This document shows positions 23,901 to 35,389 of a DNA stretch of 64,000 nucleotides, one piece after another; within the stretch, counting starts at the first letter, position 1, and every line of letters starts with the position of its first letter. The notes beneath the pieces were generated by a model. That model was given only the letters and a program-made list of their open reading frames with translations. It was not told where the DNA came from and searched no databases. Origin of the DNA: Aquila chrysaetos chrysaetos (taxonomy: Eukaryota > Chordata > Aves > Accipitriformes > Accipitridae); contig NC_044024.1 of assembly GCF_900496995.4 (NCBI RefSeq), positions 19,532,698 to 19,596,697 on the forward strand, in the 5' to 3' direction. A program made the position numbers and the translations under genes.

Positions 23901-26900
23901 ACATTAGTTGCTGTCACTGTTGTCAAGTTTGAGTTATAATGATAGCACTGCAGCTAGTACAGCCTGCAGTCAAACCAAACAGCATCAGAGAGGGAGGCTG
24001 CCAGAAAGGTGCAGTCACAACCTGGTCTGCCTAGTGAGAGGAATAATGTTTTTTGCAAAAGCTACTTCCCAACGAGCAATGATCCTAGAAAACTGCCCTG
24101 AGAAATTCCCATCCCTTTCTGACCTGTCTCCTTTTTATTCTATGGATACAATAAATCAACCCTCACATCCACAGCTGATAACAGTATTTTTCGTAGTCAA
24201 GTTGAGACATACCAGGCTTTTTCTGTCATACTCAGCCCACAACGAGCCGTACCTATCATTCCATGTTTTGACACAGTCTCTTGTGGGAGGTTTCCAACGT
24301 CCTCGTGCTGCAATCCAGCTTTGACCATATGGCTGCAATGGGCAAGAGCTGCAATACAGAAATTAGCACACGGCACAGAACATCAACCTTCACAGGGCTT
24401 CGTTTTTGCCCCAGTAAAGTCAGGGTTATGTCCCAACAGGATTATTGTCCTGCCATGCAATTATTGAATAGTTTAATTTAATTGTGACTAGTTTGATTTA
24501 AAAAGAAACCATTTTAAATTTTCATCTGCTTCCCTGCACTCTTTCTCCCAACATTTCCAGTTCTGCCAGACTGTTTGAACTCACATTAATAGGCCTCACT
24601 TTCCCTCAATTTCTTTCCGTTCTGACAGGCGATACGCTTGCGTTATGTTTGTTTGCTGACAAACTGGATCTTGCACTTGGGTTTCCGTGCCCCCGGCAAA
24701 CAGCTGCCCAAGTTCTGTCCCACCGCTAACGAGCCTGTGGGTATAGCGAACAGGCAGCGACCAGCCTCGCATCTCAGCATCGCAATGAGCTGCAGCAGCG
24801 ACAGCACCTCGTCAGAGAATCTGTCCCACCAAAGCTCATTAAGGGAAAATAAGCAAGGAGTGCTGGGGAAGGATCTTGTCATTGTTAATAATGTCAGACC
24901 CGTTTCTGCCTTGTCTTTTCATGTTAAAATTTTCAGAAGAACATGGAGGAGTCACACTTGACAGGTCCTAGAGTACCTTTGATATCCTGATCAAACTCGG
25001 CACCTACTACTTTATCTCTGGAGTAAATGATCTTTGGAGCTCACATACACATCACATATTAGCATATGTAGCTTTTTTTATACCTATTTGATATGTATGA
25101 TTCTGTTTAGTTGTATATGGATACACAGCTACCTATTCCTCGGCCTATTTTGATATTCAAGGGGATTCTCAGACAAATTCCTACTAGGTTGGCCTCAAGG
25201 ATGGTACTGTTCTGCACCAGCCTGCAGCATGTTTCTGACGGAACACAAGAACTGAGTTCTTCAATGAATGTACTGACACACTGGTGTTAGCACTTCTAGC
25301 AGATGCCACTAGCCCCAGGTATAACAGCCTTCTTCCCTCACTAGGACACCTGAACTCATCCTGACACGCTACCGTGCATCCTGCTGCACTCTATAAACAG
25401 ACTTCAGCTATTGTGCAGAGTATGAAAGAAGTTTTGTTGTCAATCTCCCATTATTTTTGCTGCAGTTGTAAGGAAAGGTGGAAATAGGCCTTGTTTATTT
25501 AATGAGCACAGCCAGCAGTCTCAAAAGCTGCCAGCCCTCCAGCCTGCAGCCCCGCCGCTCTACAGGGCATCCACAGCTCAAGTATTTGCGACATGCCTTT
25601 CCAGGCACTGCCCCCCGCCCCGTGGCAATCGGCTCCAGCTTCAGCAGGTGGGTCACAGGAGAAGGTGCCTGCTCCCATGGACCCTGGAAGAGCTGTAGCT
25701 ACTGATTTTCAGGTGCATTCGGTGACCCGACTTAGGCAAAGTTTCACTAAGTTATTCCAACCCATGCATTTCCTCAACTTCGTCACTGGAGCTATCAAAA
25801 CATGCTACGTAGGGTGATGTTTTCCCTTGATGTAGTGATTTTCCTGCAGGGAACTCATCTGAAATCTCCTCCCTGACCCAAAACAGCACCAAGCACACTA
25901 ACTAGATTTAATCCAAAACCTAAGGACTGCCTATGGCATTCCTCACGGGCTGGCAGCTCTGGCTGCCCTGCACACCCCCCTCCTCCAGCCATCTCACCTT
26001 GGTTGCTCTTTAACTACCAAGACAACCTTATTTCTGATCCTAGCTGTCGAGAAGTCGCAAATATAGTGGAAACATCTCCCCATCTTGCTTATATTACAAA
26101 ACAAATTAGAGATATTGAAGTGAAGTGTGTTAATCCTGTAATTATCATGGTAATAATGAGGCAGTTTAATGATCTTGCTAATTGTCTGTTCAGCGAGCCT
26201 GGATTGGAAAACATTCCTTACCCTGTACACCCTTTCAATTCTGCTTAAATCGGACGTTCCCTGTAAGTGAAGAGTTGTAACCATGTGTATCGCTACCCCA
26301 TTGCCAAACTAGTGTTTAAAAATTGCTGCAGGTCTACCCAAAGGCCAAGTATTTTATTGTAAGCAATGCCTACGTGGCCACAGTCAGTAGCTATTCAGCT
26401 ATATATTAATTCAGACAAGATTGCCAGAGGAAGTAAAAAGAGAAATAAAACATCTCCGTGAGGACTAAAATTTTGCTTATGGATTGCCTGTTAAGGGTCT
26501 TAAAATTATCAGCTGAAATAAGCTGCCTGAAAGTTGTATCTGTCTAATCAACTCCCTCTCCTGTTTACTCTATTCTGCTGCAAAGCACCATCCTCAGCAT
26601 GTCAGCGTGAAGCTAATACAGGTGCTGCCCCAGAAACCACCTGCAATGCCCCAGGAAACTTCCAACTCATGCTCATCTTGGGAGTAAGTCAGGAGCCCCT
26701 ACATGGGTCATCAGAGACTCATTAAAAATTATCTTTAAAAATGAAAATAATCAAGAACAGATACACAAATAAGTTATTGTTAGCTACCGCAAAGCACATA
26801 CTTGCAGCACATCAGCTTCTCTGCAGGAGTTGTCATGCATATGCTAATCCTGGAGTAAACTGAAAGTAATTTAAAGCACTGAAGCAGTAATTTACCCCAT

Positions 26901-27644
26901 GTTTACGGTAACGCAGCTGCTACAGCCATGCTTTCCCTGCCATCGCTTGTTCAAAAACCCACACCTCATCTTTCCAGTACTCTCAGTTGTAAAAGGTGAA
27001 CTAAGTGTAACTGTGATAGGTAAAATTTACCAAGCATCTCAATGCGGATTTCCCATTTTGAGGCTGACACCTGTGTTTCTCAGGCAAATGATTGCATGAG
27101 AAGTGAAAAAGAATGGAGCGTGGTCTGTCCATTTATCCAAACACACAACTCTGATCTACTGAGGCAACTGGTAGGAACCTCCTTCTGCTGGCAGCCATCC
27201 CTCTGAGGAGGGGGAATCCCTACCTCTTAGCCTGTCGCTCCAAAGCAAAGGTGACTTGTCACCAAACCTGGTAATAACAGTGCTATGAGCAGCCATCCAA
27301 AACCCAGAGGTCAGATTTAAGTTGAGATTAAACCCGTGAAGCTCCAACAGTCAGAAAATATAGTGATTTACAAGCAGCTGATGACCTGACCTCAGCATCC
27401 AGCAAACTTTGCATCATGTTGCACAGGCAAACATCCCAACACAGGTAGGCTAAAATACCCAGCACTGCACAGAACAGACAAAAATCAGTAGTTATCTCTT
27501 ACCGTAACCATAGCTTAATGCTTAGTACCTACCAGATATTGTTTCTAGTACATCTGACACGCTACAGAAATAATGAATAGTAATTAGAATTAATCATTGC
27601 AAGTTCCAGTGCAATTAACAGCAGTGTTTAGCATGCCAATTATT
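20937..27644. other. Non-coding DNA with several GC-richer patches
   Basis: No gene is recognised. 21180-21420 and 21740-22600 are GC-richer and carry several overlapping frames up to 168 codons without a domain. An A-rich, partly AAAC-repeated stretch lies at 21638-21694. 25500-25720 is another GC-rich patch. 26040-26250 is AT-rich with ATTA/TAAT cores and could be a conserved non-coding element; its 81-codon open frame has no domain. Confidence 0.5.
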
Positions 27645-27850
27645 TATGAACACAGAAGTGACGTACTGGATCAGCCCAAAGATTTAGCTAACCCACTGTC
27701 CCGTTTCCAATAATTATCAGCAGCAAATGCCTAGAAAGATGCACACAAGAGCAAGGCAGGCATCAAGCAATGCTTTCCCTGAATACTCTTCCAGCCTCCA
27801 ACAACTCACAGCTCAGGAATATCCTGAGCCAGATACACCTTCCAGACATT
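27645..27850 (+). repeat. Ancient amniote dispersed repeat
   Basis: The order of blocks GTACTGGATCAGCCCAAAG, then ACCCACTGTCCCGTTTCC, then GAATACTCTTCCAGCCTCCA, then CTCAGGAATATCCTGAGCCA follows a repeat that I know from birds, turtles and crocodilians (compare the common forms 'actgggtcagacc', 'cccagtatcctgtc', 'ctctcccagcctcc', 'cagggacttcctgagcca'). The copy is diverged but collinear over about 200 bp. I am not certain of its database family name. Open frames running through it (for instance 27727-28185) are therefore not genes. Confidence 0.65.
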
Positions 27851-30800
27851 CAATAAGGCAGAGTGGATCTCTCACCAGAACAGGCCTTTGGATACACATA
27901 AGCTGTGACTCCGGTGGGAAGGTAGCCCAGGGCGAGTGCAGTGCTGTGCAACAAACCACCTCACCACGGGGGTCCTGCCACAGCTGCACAGCCGTCACCC
28001 AGCAGCACCCACAAACTCTCCTTTTGCTCTACAGAACATCACTGTCTGCGCCTCAAAGGCCAAACCCCAGAGGATGCAGGCAAGTACCGCGTGTAGCACT
28101 ATTTCTTTCTTTATTTGAGGTACAATCCTTCCCTCAGTATCACTGCACAATCTCAAAACAGCACAGGGCTGGAACACCCCATTAGCCAAGTGCTGAGTGT
28201 GGATAGTTTGCTGGAAAAAAGGGCTCACCAGTGAGACAGCTTCCACAATAGCCAGGTAATAAATATACCATACTCTAATGATATTCTCTAGCTTTAAAAA
28301 AATACTGTCACTGCAGCATTTGGCCATGATACCCAAAGGATGAAATCAAGAGAAGGCTTGTAGATAAGCACTGGATTTCATCAAACCAACCAATAGAGAT
28401 TAAAAACAAAGACAAGACAAGCTTATCAGGACACAAGTCCTCCTCCCAGTTCTATCAGCTCTTCTATTAAACTGTATCATCTCTCCCCAGAGACCTTCCT
28501 TCACTGAGCAGCGCACAGAGCGAGAACAGCAGGGAGCAGGTCGGCTAAGTGCCTCCTGGAAGGCCATCGCTCCTGCTCCCCACCTCGCAGCGGCCAGAGA
28601 AAGGATGGGGCTCACGTGTCAAGCAAGACCCAGGAATGAAAGTGCATTTACCAGCAATGGGAAAAATATTCCCTTGGCGGGAAGAGGAGGGGTCAAGTCG
28701 CAGTGCAATCTATTAAACAAGTCTGTGTGTCTTACCGTGTTTCAGACAACAGAGTGGAAACCAGGGGAGTGAAGACAGTAGGTGGAATCGTTGGCGAGAT
28801 GAGAATTGAGCACAGGTGCTCTGTAGGGAGATGGGTAAAAAACCCAAGGGGATAAGGCTGAACTCATTTCCCTCACACCTACAACAGATATTTTTATTCT
28901 GTGCAGCACACCCCTGATAGCACAGACACAGCCATTTCCAGGGGGTCGAACCGCAGTGCACTCAAGTCAAAGAAAAGTAATTCAATAACTTCAGACAGGT
29001 TTTGGCTTAAACTCCAACAGCTCTTCCTATGTGCAGTGGCCACTTGCAAATCAGCTGTTGTACCTGAAGAAGGCAGTCTAGTGTGACATTTTAAAATACA
29101 TATTGATTTCCAGACATGTTACAGCAAGGAAACCACCGGAGATGGAGGAGAGCCTTGTTTCATTGTTTGGGGTTTGTTTTGTTTTGTTTTTTAAACAATT
29201 TTACAAGAGCCACCACTCCAAAACAAGCTGCCACATGTCAAGTGGCAGACTCAGTATTACATTTTAAATAAAACAATTACTTGTCTCGCATTATGCCTTC
29301 AAAATTATAATCTTCTTGAGTACAAACCCCCAGTCTCAGAAAACCTGGAATTAAGAGCTGTGTTGCTGCCAGAGAGGAGCAGCAGCTGGATTGTTATCAG
29401 CATCATATGACCCTCATCAATATATCAGCACTGCAAATGAATTTGCATACCATAGATATTTGGGGCCAAATACAGCAGAAAGTACTAGCTATTCCTGAGC
29501 TGCATCACGGCTCAAACTGTCCCTCTATCCAACATTTATTGGTCCACCTTCAGTACGAGCAACAGGTGGAAAGTTTGGGGTAACAACTTTGCAAAGATGA
29601 ATTTAAATCAGAACCAATGTTTATTCTGAGATTGTTCTGCAGTGCCCTCAATCTACTCCCTGGCTCTCCACAATAAATCACTTGGGTTCCCCATATACTG
29701 CACCGCGTCAGATCTCAACAGCGTAGATCAGAATACACAGCTGTGTTTATGTGAAAGAGAAACTAATAAATGAAAAATTATGAGTGGAAATTGAATCTGC
29801 TAGACGAATGCTCAGCAATAGATTAACATATGCTGCATTTGCAAAAAAAAAAAATAAAATACTTTAACTCCAGCTGATATTAAATATTGAAATTGCTGAG
29901 TTTTCCTCAGTGTTCTGCATGTCTTGATATATTGTAAGCGAGCATATTTCATTAGCCGCATATATCCATATCTCTCTAATAACTTTCAAACTCCTGGACT
30001 CCTGTCATTTGGACTTATATTTGAAGAGACACTTGAGACCTATAAAAGAAAGAAAAAAACCCAAAAACCAATACTAAGAGCAATGTGCTTTCACTGCTTT
30101 TGTCAGTGGAAACTTTCCTTTGAGCTGTATAATTGAAAAGCAATGCAGTAGCACAAAATATTACATGAGATGAGGAACATTTCAGTGACAGACTCACAGC
30201 CCACAAACCAAAACATAATGCATTGTTTATCACAGATAATTGCAGGCTTTCCATCCCATTTTAATCCTTTTGTTACCTTTTAAACAAACTCTCTGTCCCA
30301 ATTTTAGAGACAGGAAATAAGAAAAAACATTTGCATTCTCTTCTGAAGAATATTCATTATCCAGGGTAATAGAGAGAATAAACTGGATCTTCTGCAGAAT
30401 ATACTACCCTGCTCATGGTAGCTACTCTTTGCAAGATAAGATACGAGCCAATGAACCATCACAATACATTTTCTTTATTTAACTTTTAGGAAGCTGTAAC
30501 TAAGCTGTAAGCTTCTCTGTTTATATCCCTTTGCTTTGACTTCATTTTCTTCCTTATTTTAATATTTTCCAAATTAATAAAAAACGAAAGTCAAACCTCT
30601 TTCGTGCAGATCAGAATGCTAGGAGGTAATTCAGTTGCACATTTATCCTTTAGAACAGCAACCAATTTAAAAAGGCATATCTCGAGTTTTAATCATTTTT
30701 TACAGACTAAGAGGGACCATTTTCTGGTGAGATATTTTTCCTCCTGCCTGGACTGCTCTGAAGAGCAGTCACAGTCTATATAATTTCTGAACTGCTGAAA

Positions 30801-31068
30801 AATCCACAAGAAGGTCACAAATGTAATTCTGACACCAATCTTAAAGCCTAATTCAGCCAAAGCAATTCAAGGGGGGGGGGAACCAACAAAAAAAACAAAA
30901 CCAAAAAACAACTTAGTGGTCAATAGCCGGAGAGAACTTTAGTAACCCAAAGTCAGGGGTGCAACTAATTTCATGGACATCAATGTTGATGACTATTCTT
31001 ATTTTTGTTTGTACCACAGCAATAGGTAGTCATAAAAACTACAAAGGACTAAGAATTTAGCATCTAAG
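27851..31068. other. Non-coding DNA with low-complexity tracts
   Basis: No gene is seen. Low-complexity tracts: a TTTTG-type run at 29168-29192, an A12 tract at 29843-29854, and a G10 homopolymer at 30871-30880 followed by an A/C-rich run to about 30911. 28480-28620 is mildly GC-rich. The rest is AT-rich and unassigned. Confidence 0.55.
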
Positions 31069-31553
31069 TGTAGTAGCAGAGACACAAGCAAATAAAACAG
31101 GTGAAGGGAAGCAGGGTGGTATGGGGCAGCACCGAGAGCGCAGCCACATTCGTCGCCTGACAGTTGCCGAGCGGGTTGCTGGTGTCAGAGCTACAATGAA
31201 GTTTGAGGAGGAACCTGCCAGAAAATAAGCATTAGCAACTATCAATAAGGAGCTGTCAAAATGGGCAATCGAGACCTCATTTTTGGCAAGCGGACAAGCG
31301 AGCGACCCCGTCGGCGATGTGGAGACTAGCCAGCTCTTGCCAAGGCGGCAGTCGTGGCGGGGTCCCAAGGGGTGCTCGCCCCCAGAGGCATCCCCCGAGG
31401 CGAAGCTGCAGGACCTGGCGCGAGGGGCTGGGACAGCTGCCACCGACTTCCCCGCTCCGTACGCCTCCTCCGCTCGTCAAGGAGCCAGAAGGATTGCTTA
31501 TTAGCAAGCCGCCGTTCCTATGAATGCTTGCTAGTTGCTAGTTATAGTTTACA
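31069..31553. other. CpG-rich 485-bp block, possible unassigned solo LTR
   Basis: Between AT-rich flanks lies a block rich in CpG (especially 31130-31170 and 31280-31480). It begins TGTAGTAG and ends TTTACA, the TG...CA ends expected of an LTR. On the minus strand it would start TGTAAACTATAACTAGCAA and end TCTGCTACTACA. Against an LTR: the flanking five bases (CTAAG and GTTAG) do not form a clean duplication, and I do not see a convincing TATA/poly(A) pair. Overlapping frames up to 128 codons cross it in several phases and are not recognised. Alternatives are a CpG island or an untranslated first exon. Confidence 0.3.
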
Positions 31554-34139
31554 GTTAGGATAAAAGCCCAAAGGTCTGAGTCCCTCACGGCAGAATTCAT
31601 CACAAAAACAAAGCTATTTTTAACTTAGCCATCACAAGTGCATGGTCCGATACCAATTGGTGTCCACTTTACAGTCATACATCAGCTTTATCTCCTGTGA
31701 TAACTTCCCAACAGGTATCATAGGTAATCCACAGAAATATGTGATTTCTCTTAAAAAGATGGAAATTAACACCTGAGACCTCATTCCTTATACATATATC
31801 CATACCCTGAGTATTTGCATGTATGACTGAAACATGAAAGTCAGTGGGACTACTAACGCTCACCCACTACCGCTGAATTAAAGCTGACTACCACTGTTTG
31901 ATACCAGCTTCTTTCTCAGGGTGACCCGGTCTGAACTTTATACACACATTTAATGAAAACTCAGCTTCCCTCCAACAAGGTACTGCTGTGCTGGTTTAGT
32001 TATATTCTGCAAATACAAGGGCTAGCTAGCACAGAAAAACCTGCGCAAAGTCAGCTTAGTTTGCTGACACCACTCAGATTTTTTTTCTTGCAAGGCACCT
32101 GCTTATAACAAGATTTACAATGCATTTTTTAGAAGAACACTTGGTTAAATTAGTATCTGCTAACGACAATGCAACACATGCATAATACAGTGTAGCAGCT
32201 CTGAAGATTTAGTAAGACTACACAGAGAAACATCCATAGTCTTAAATGAAAAATACCAGTTTTCAAAATACAAACCTTATGTCTCAAGACACCTGTTATT
32301 TGCTCTCAGAATTAATGGAAGACTACCAGAAATAAGAATAGGCATTCTTATTAGGTTGTTTTTAATTTATTATTCTGTTTTGCATTGTCGGCAGCACAGC
32401 CAGAGTGGTCTGCTTTAAGACTGTTGCTGTCCCAAATTCAGACGGGAAGAAAGCCAGGCAGTACAGCAAAACCTGGATCCAAACTTCTCTTGCCCAAGGT
32501 GTAGGGATGTCTGAAGGACAGCTCAGAAGAGGGCAAAGGACATTAAGTGGCTCACTCACTGACGTGACACTAAGTAGGACAGTGCAAGGTCTAAAGAAGT
32601 AAATTGTAACACTGTCTTGGTCTCCAAAGAAATTGCAGAAGTAGGATAAAACTCAAACCCTTGTGCTTCAAAGGCATGAAACTCCTGCTGCTGAAATGAA
32701 GAAGGTACAGTCCTGGAGTCCTTGGTAATACCTGATCCAGCAAATTTTTCAAAAGACAGAAAAGCACGGGAAACGGCAATACAGAAACACAACAGGGTTT
32801 GAAGTCACAGCTTCATAAAACTCAATATTAATCAAGTTAAGGTAGAGCTTGCTATTAGAAACTATTGCTTTCAAGTTGCTTCTGTTGGTGTATTTATTAA
32901 TTTGGGGCTTTTAAAACATTTTCTGTACAAAACAAGAGATTGATTTTAGACTTTTGGACTACACTCTGTCCTACTTTACTCACTATTTCCACTGAGCTGC
33001 ACGCAGGCTAAACTTGAGAGAGCTCCAGACTGAAGCAGTCTGTTCAAAATGCCAAGCATGCTTTTGACAATCAATATCAACAATAACGCACAAACAAGGA
33101 CTCTGCAGTTGTAACTAAAAGCCATTATGTACTTCTAACTTGCATCCTCCTGCCCAGGACCCCAAGGGAACAGCCCTGCCACCAGTAACACCACAACACA
33201 GAGCAGCCCTGTCCATACCCCTTTCCCTAAGGCTCACTCTCTGTATCAGACAGGTAAATATTGTCCCCTCACACCATCGAGTGACAATTCCCAACAGAGG
33301 AGCCTCTGAATTATCAACCAGGCATTCGTATGGCTGAAATACCAAGAAGCCAAAACCAGGGTCATGAACCAACCATTCCAACTTCTTCCTCGTTATAAAT
33401 TGGTTGCAAGCATTTCTACTTGCTCTAACAGTATGAAGATGGAAGTCATGAGTGAGCAGAGCAATTCCCGCTGCAGCTGGATAAACCCTCCCTTCCCAAT
33501 CTGTTACAGCTGTAACAAGATATACGTGGAGAAATAACGTTGATCAAGGTGGAATAATATTTAGAGCAGAATGTCAGGTTCAGCCACAAATAGATTTGCT
33601 TGTGGAAGCAGCTGCTCCATCCATTAGAATTTTCTAATAAACTGTTATGAAGATTGACACCTTGGAAGTAATTAAGTATTAGGTATTTTTAGGTAATTAC
33701 TGCAGCAATAACATAAGACGTGCTCATTTTCAGAATGAGGAATTATCTGTAGCTCCCGTTGCTGTGCTCCTTTTAATAATTCATAATAGTTTTGACACCA
33801 ATGATTATTTTTGATTACTCCGGCTTTTCAACTTTCCAAACAAACTAATAGGAGTAAAAGAAACTGTTTAAAGTCGGGGGGAAATCCCAGCAGTTTAACT
33901 TTAGCAGGTTATATGGACTTCTTGGGGAAAGGAGAACACAGAAGGCAGGATGACAATGCACTGATGAACAGCAAGAGATCCATACGGAAAGCAAATACCT
34001 GTAAGACAAGATCCTGTGTAGAAGGGCAGGAAAAACATTACAGCAACAAAAGTAGCCATCAGAAAATGATTTCTTGTTAACAGGCGTGCTCCCGCATTTG
34101 TTAGGATACTCAGACGTTGACTCCAATGAGGAAGGCGTA
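31554..34139. other. Non-coding AT-rich DNA
   Basis: No gene is recognised. 33640-33800 contains several TAATTA/ATTA cores and resembles vertebrate conserved non-coding elements. The remaining sequence, including weak open frames up to about 93 codons, shows no domain or RNA structure that I can support. Confidence 0.55.
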
Positions 34140-34490
34140 TTTTCACACAGTTAGCGCTAACAGCCCTTGAACCACCGCCCAAACAAAGCTCCCCACCTCC
34201 TCCCCTCCACTGACGCCTCAACTCGGAGCTCGGCCTCGTTCCCCAAGTCTCTTGAAGGGCACGAACTTCATCTCGGACGTCCACTCACCAGGCTGCATCT
34301 GCAGAGCGAGCCATGAGGCAAACCAGCCTTGACCCGCGCTTATTTGCACGGACAGACGCCGGCAGCAGTCTCATTTGGAGCCACACGATTACAACTGCAC
34401 GCAGAGCCACGCTCAGGCTCGTGCTACTCCCAAACGGCATCTTATCTGGGAATTGCAAAAAAAACACAAACGCAAAACTTCACACAGATA
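34140..34490 (-). promoter_or_regulatory. CpG-rich stretch with minus-strand ATG and splice donor
   Basis: The segment is enriched in CpG over its left flank. On the minus strand an ATG (34312-34314) is followed by 26 coding bases and then CCTG|GTGAGT, a near-consensus splice donor (GTGAGT = plus 34283-34288). The same frame is open upstream to about 34467. It could be a first exon with its promoter for a gene running leftward, but no following exon or promoter motif can be shown. The neighbouring LTR begins only about 30 bp from the left end of that frame, so LTR-driven chance composition is an alternative. Confidence 0.25.
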
Positions 34491-34496
34491 CGCTTG

Positions 34497-35389
34497 TGTT
34501 GTGGGTTTGTGCGGCGCGGGGTTTTTTTGGTAGCCGGGAAGGGTCCGCGGGGCCGGCTCCTGTGAGAAGCTGCTGGAAGCTCCCCCGGCTCCAGCCGGAC
34601 CCGCCGCTGGCCCAGGCCGAGCCCCTCAGCGATGGCGGCAGCGCCTCTGGGAGAGCGGATTTGAGAAGGGGAACCTGCGGCGAGCCGGGGGATTGGAACG
34701 TGAGAGGAACCCCTCTGCGGGTACCGAGGTCCGGGAAGGAGGAGGAGCGGGGGACGAGGGGATGGCCCCGCAGCCCGCGGTGAGGCGGCAGGCTGTCCCC
34801 CCAGCCCACGGAGGGGAGCGGAGGCCGCCCAAAATGGCCGTGACTCCATGAGAAAGCCCGCACTGGAGCAGTCCGTGACTGAAGGACTGCACCCCACGGA
34901 AGGGACCCGCGTTGGAGAAGTTCATGAAGGACTGTCTCCCGTGGGAGGGACCCCACGGCGGAGCAGGGGCCAAGTGAGGAGGAGGAGTCCTCCTCCCCCT
35001 GCGGAGGACGGAGCGGCAGAGCCAAGGTGTGAGGAACCGACCCCAGCCGCCATTCCCCGTCCCCCTGCGCCGGCGGCGGGAAGAGGGGGAGAGAACCGGG
35101 AGCGGAGTTGAGGCGGGAAGGCGGTGGGGAAGCTGTTCTCAGGTTTTACTTCCTAATATCCTTGTTTTGATTTGATTGGTAGTCAATTAAATTGATTTTG
35201 TTTCTTCCCCAAGTAGAGCCTGTCTCTTGCCCGTGACCGTAAGTGGGGAGTGATCCCTCCCTGTCCTTGTCTCGACCCGCGAGCCTGCCTTCATATTTTC
35301 TCCTCATCCCACCGTGGCCGCGGGGGGTGGGGGGGAGTGAGCGAGCGGCTGCATGGTGTTTTGTTACCGGCTGGGCTTAAACCACAACA
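34497..35389 (+). mobile_element. Solo LTR of an avian endogenous retrovirus (GC-rich type)
   Basis: It starts TGTTGTGG and ends CCACAACA, a perfect 8-bp inverted repeat at the two ends, as retroviral integrase requires. Inside, GTGAGAAGCTGCTGGAAGC, ACCCGCCGCTGGCCCAGGC and GCGATGGCGGCAGCGCCTCT match, by memory, a widespread bird LTR type. Near 3': GATTGGTAGTCAATTAAATTG (poly(A)-signal region, AATTAAA-like) and CCCGTGACCGTAA, then a G-rich run at about 35321-35336. There is no primer-binding site to the right and no polypurine tract to the left, so this is a solo LTR left by recombination between two LTRs. No viral genes are present. The usual TATTTAAG-like promoter element appears altered (GGATTTGAGAAGG at about 34659). 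No clean target-site duplication: flanks CGCTTG and GAAGTT. Open frames up to 181 codons across it reflect high GC and are not genes. Confidence 0.88.
34861..34962 (+). repeat. Imperfect ~50-bp tandem duplication inside the LTR
   Basis: Two successive units share the pattern TGGAG(C/A)AGT, GAAGGACTG, CCC(A)CG, GGGAC(C): the first spans about 34861-34909, the second about 34910-34960. A similar arrangement occurs, as I recall, in other members of this LTR type, so it is probably part of the family rather than a local event. Confidence 0.5.

Noticed and set aside
27727..28185. 152-codon plus-strand frame
   Set aside because: Its first third lies in the ancient repeat at 27.65-27.85 kb; no domain, no splice signals.
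34313..35111. Open frames of 78-181 codons on both strands at the GC-rich LTR
   Set aside because: They run through LTR sequence, which is non-coding in this family; high GC removes stop codons.
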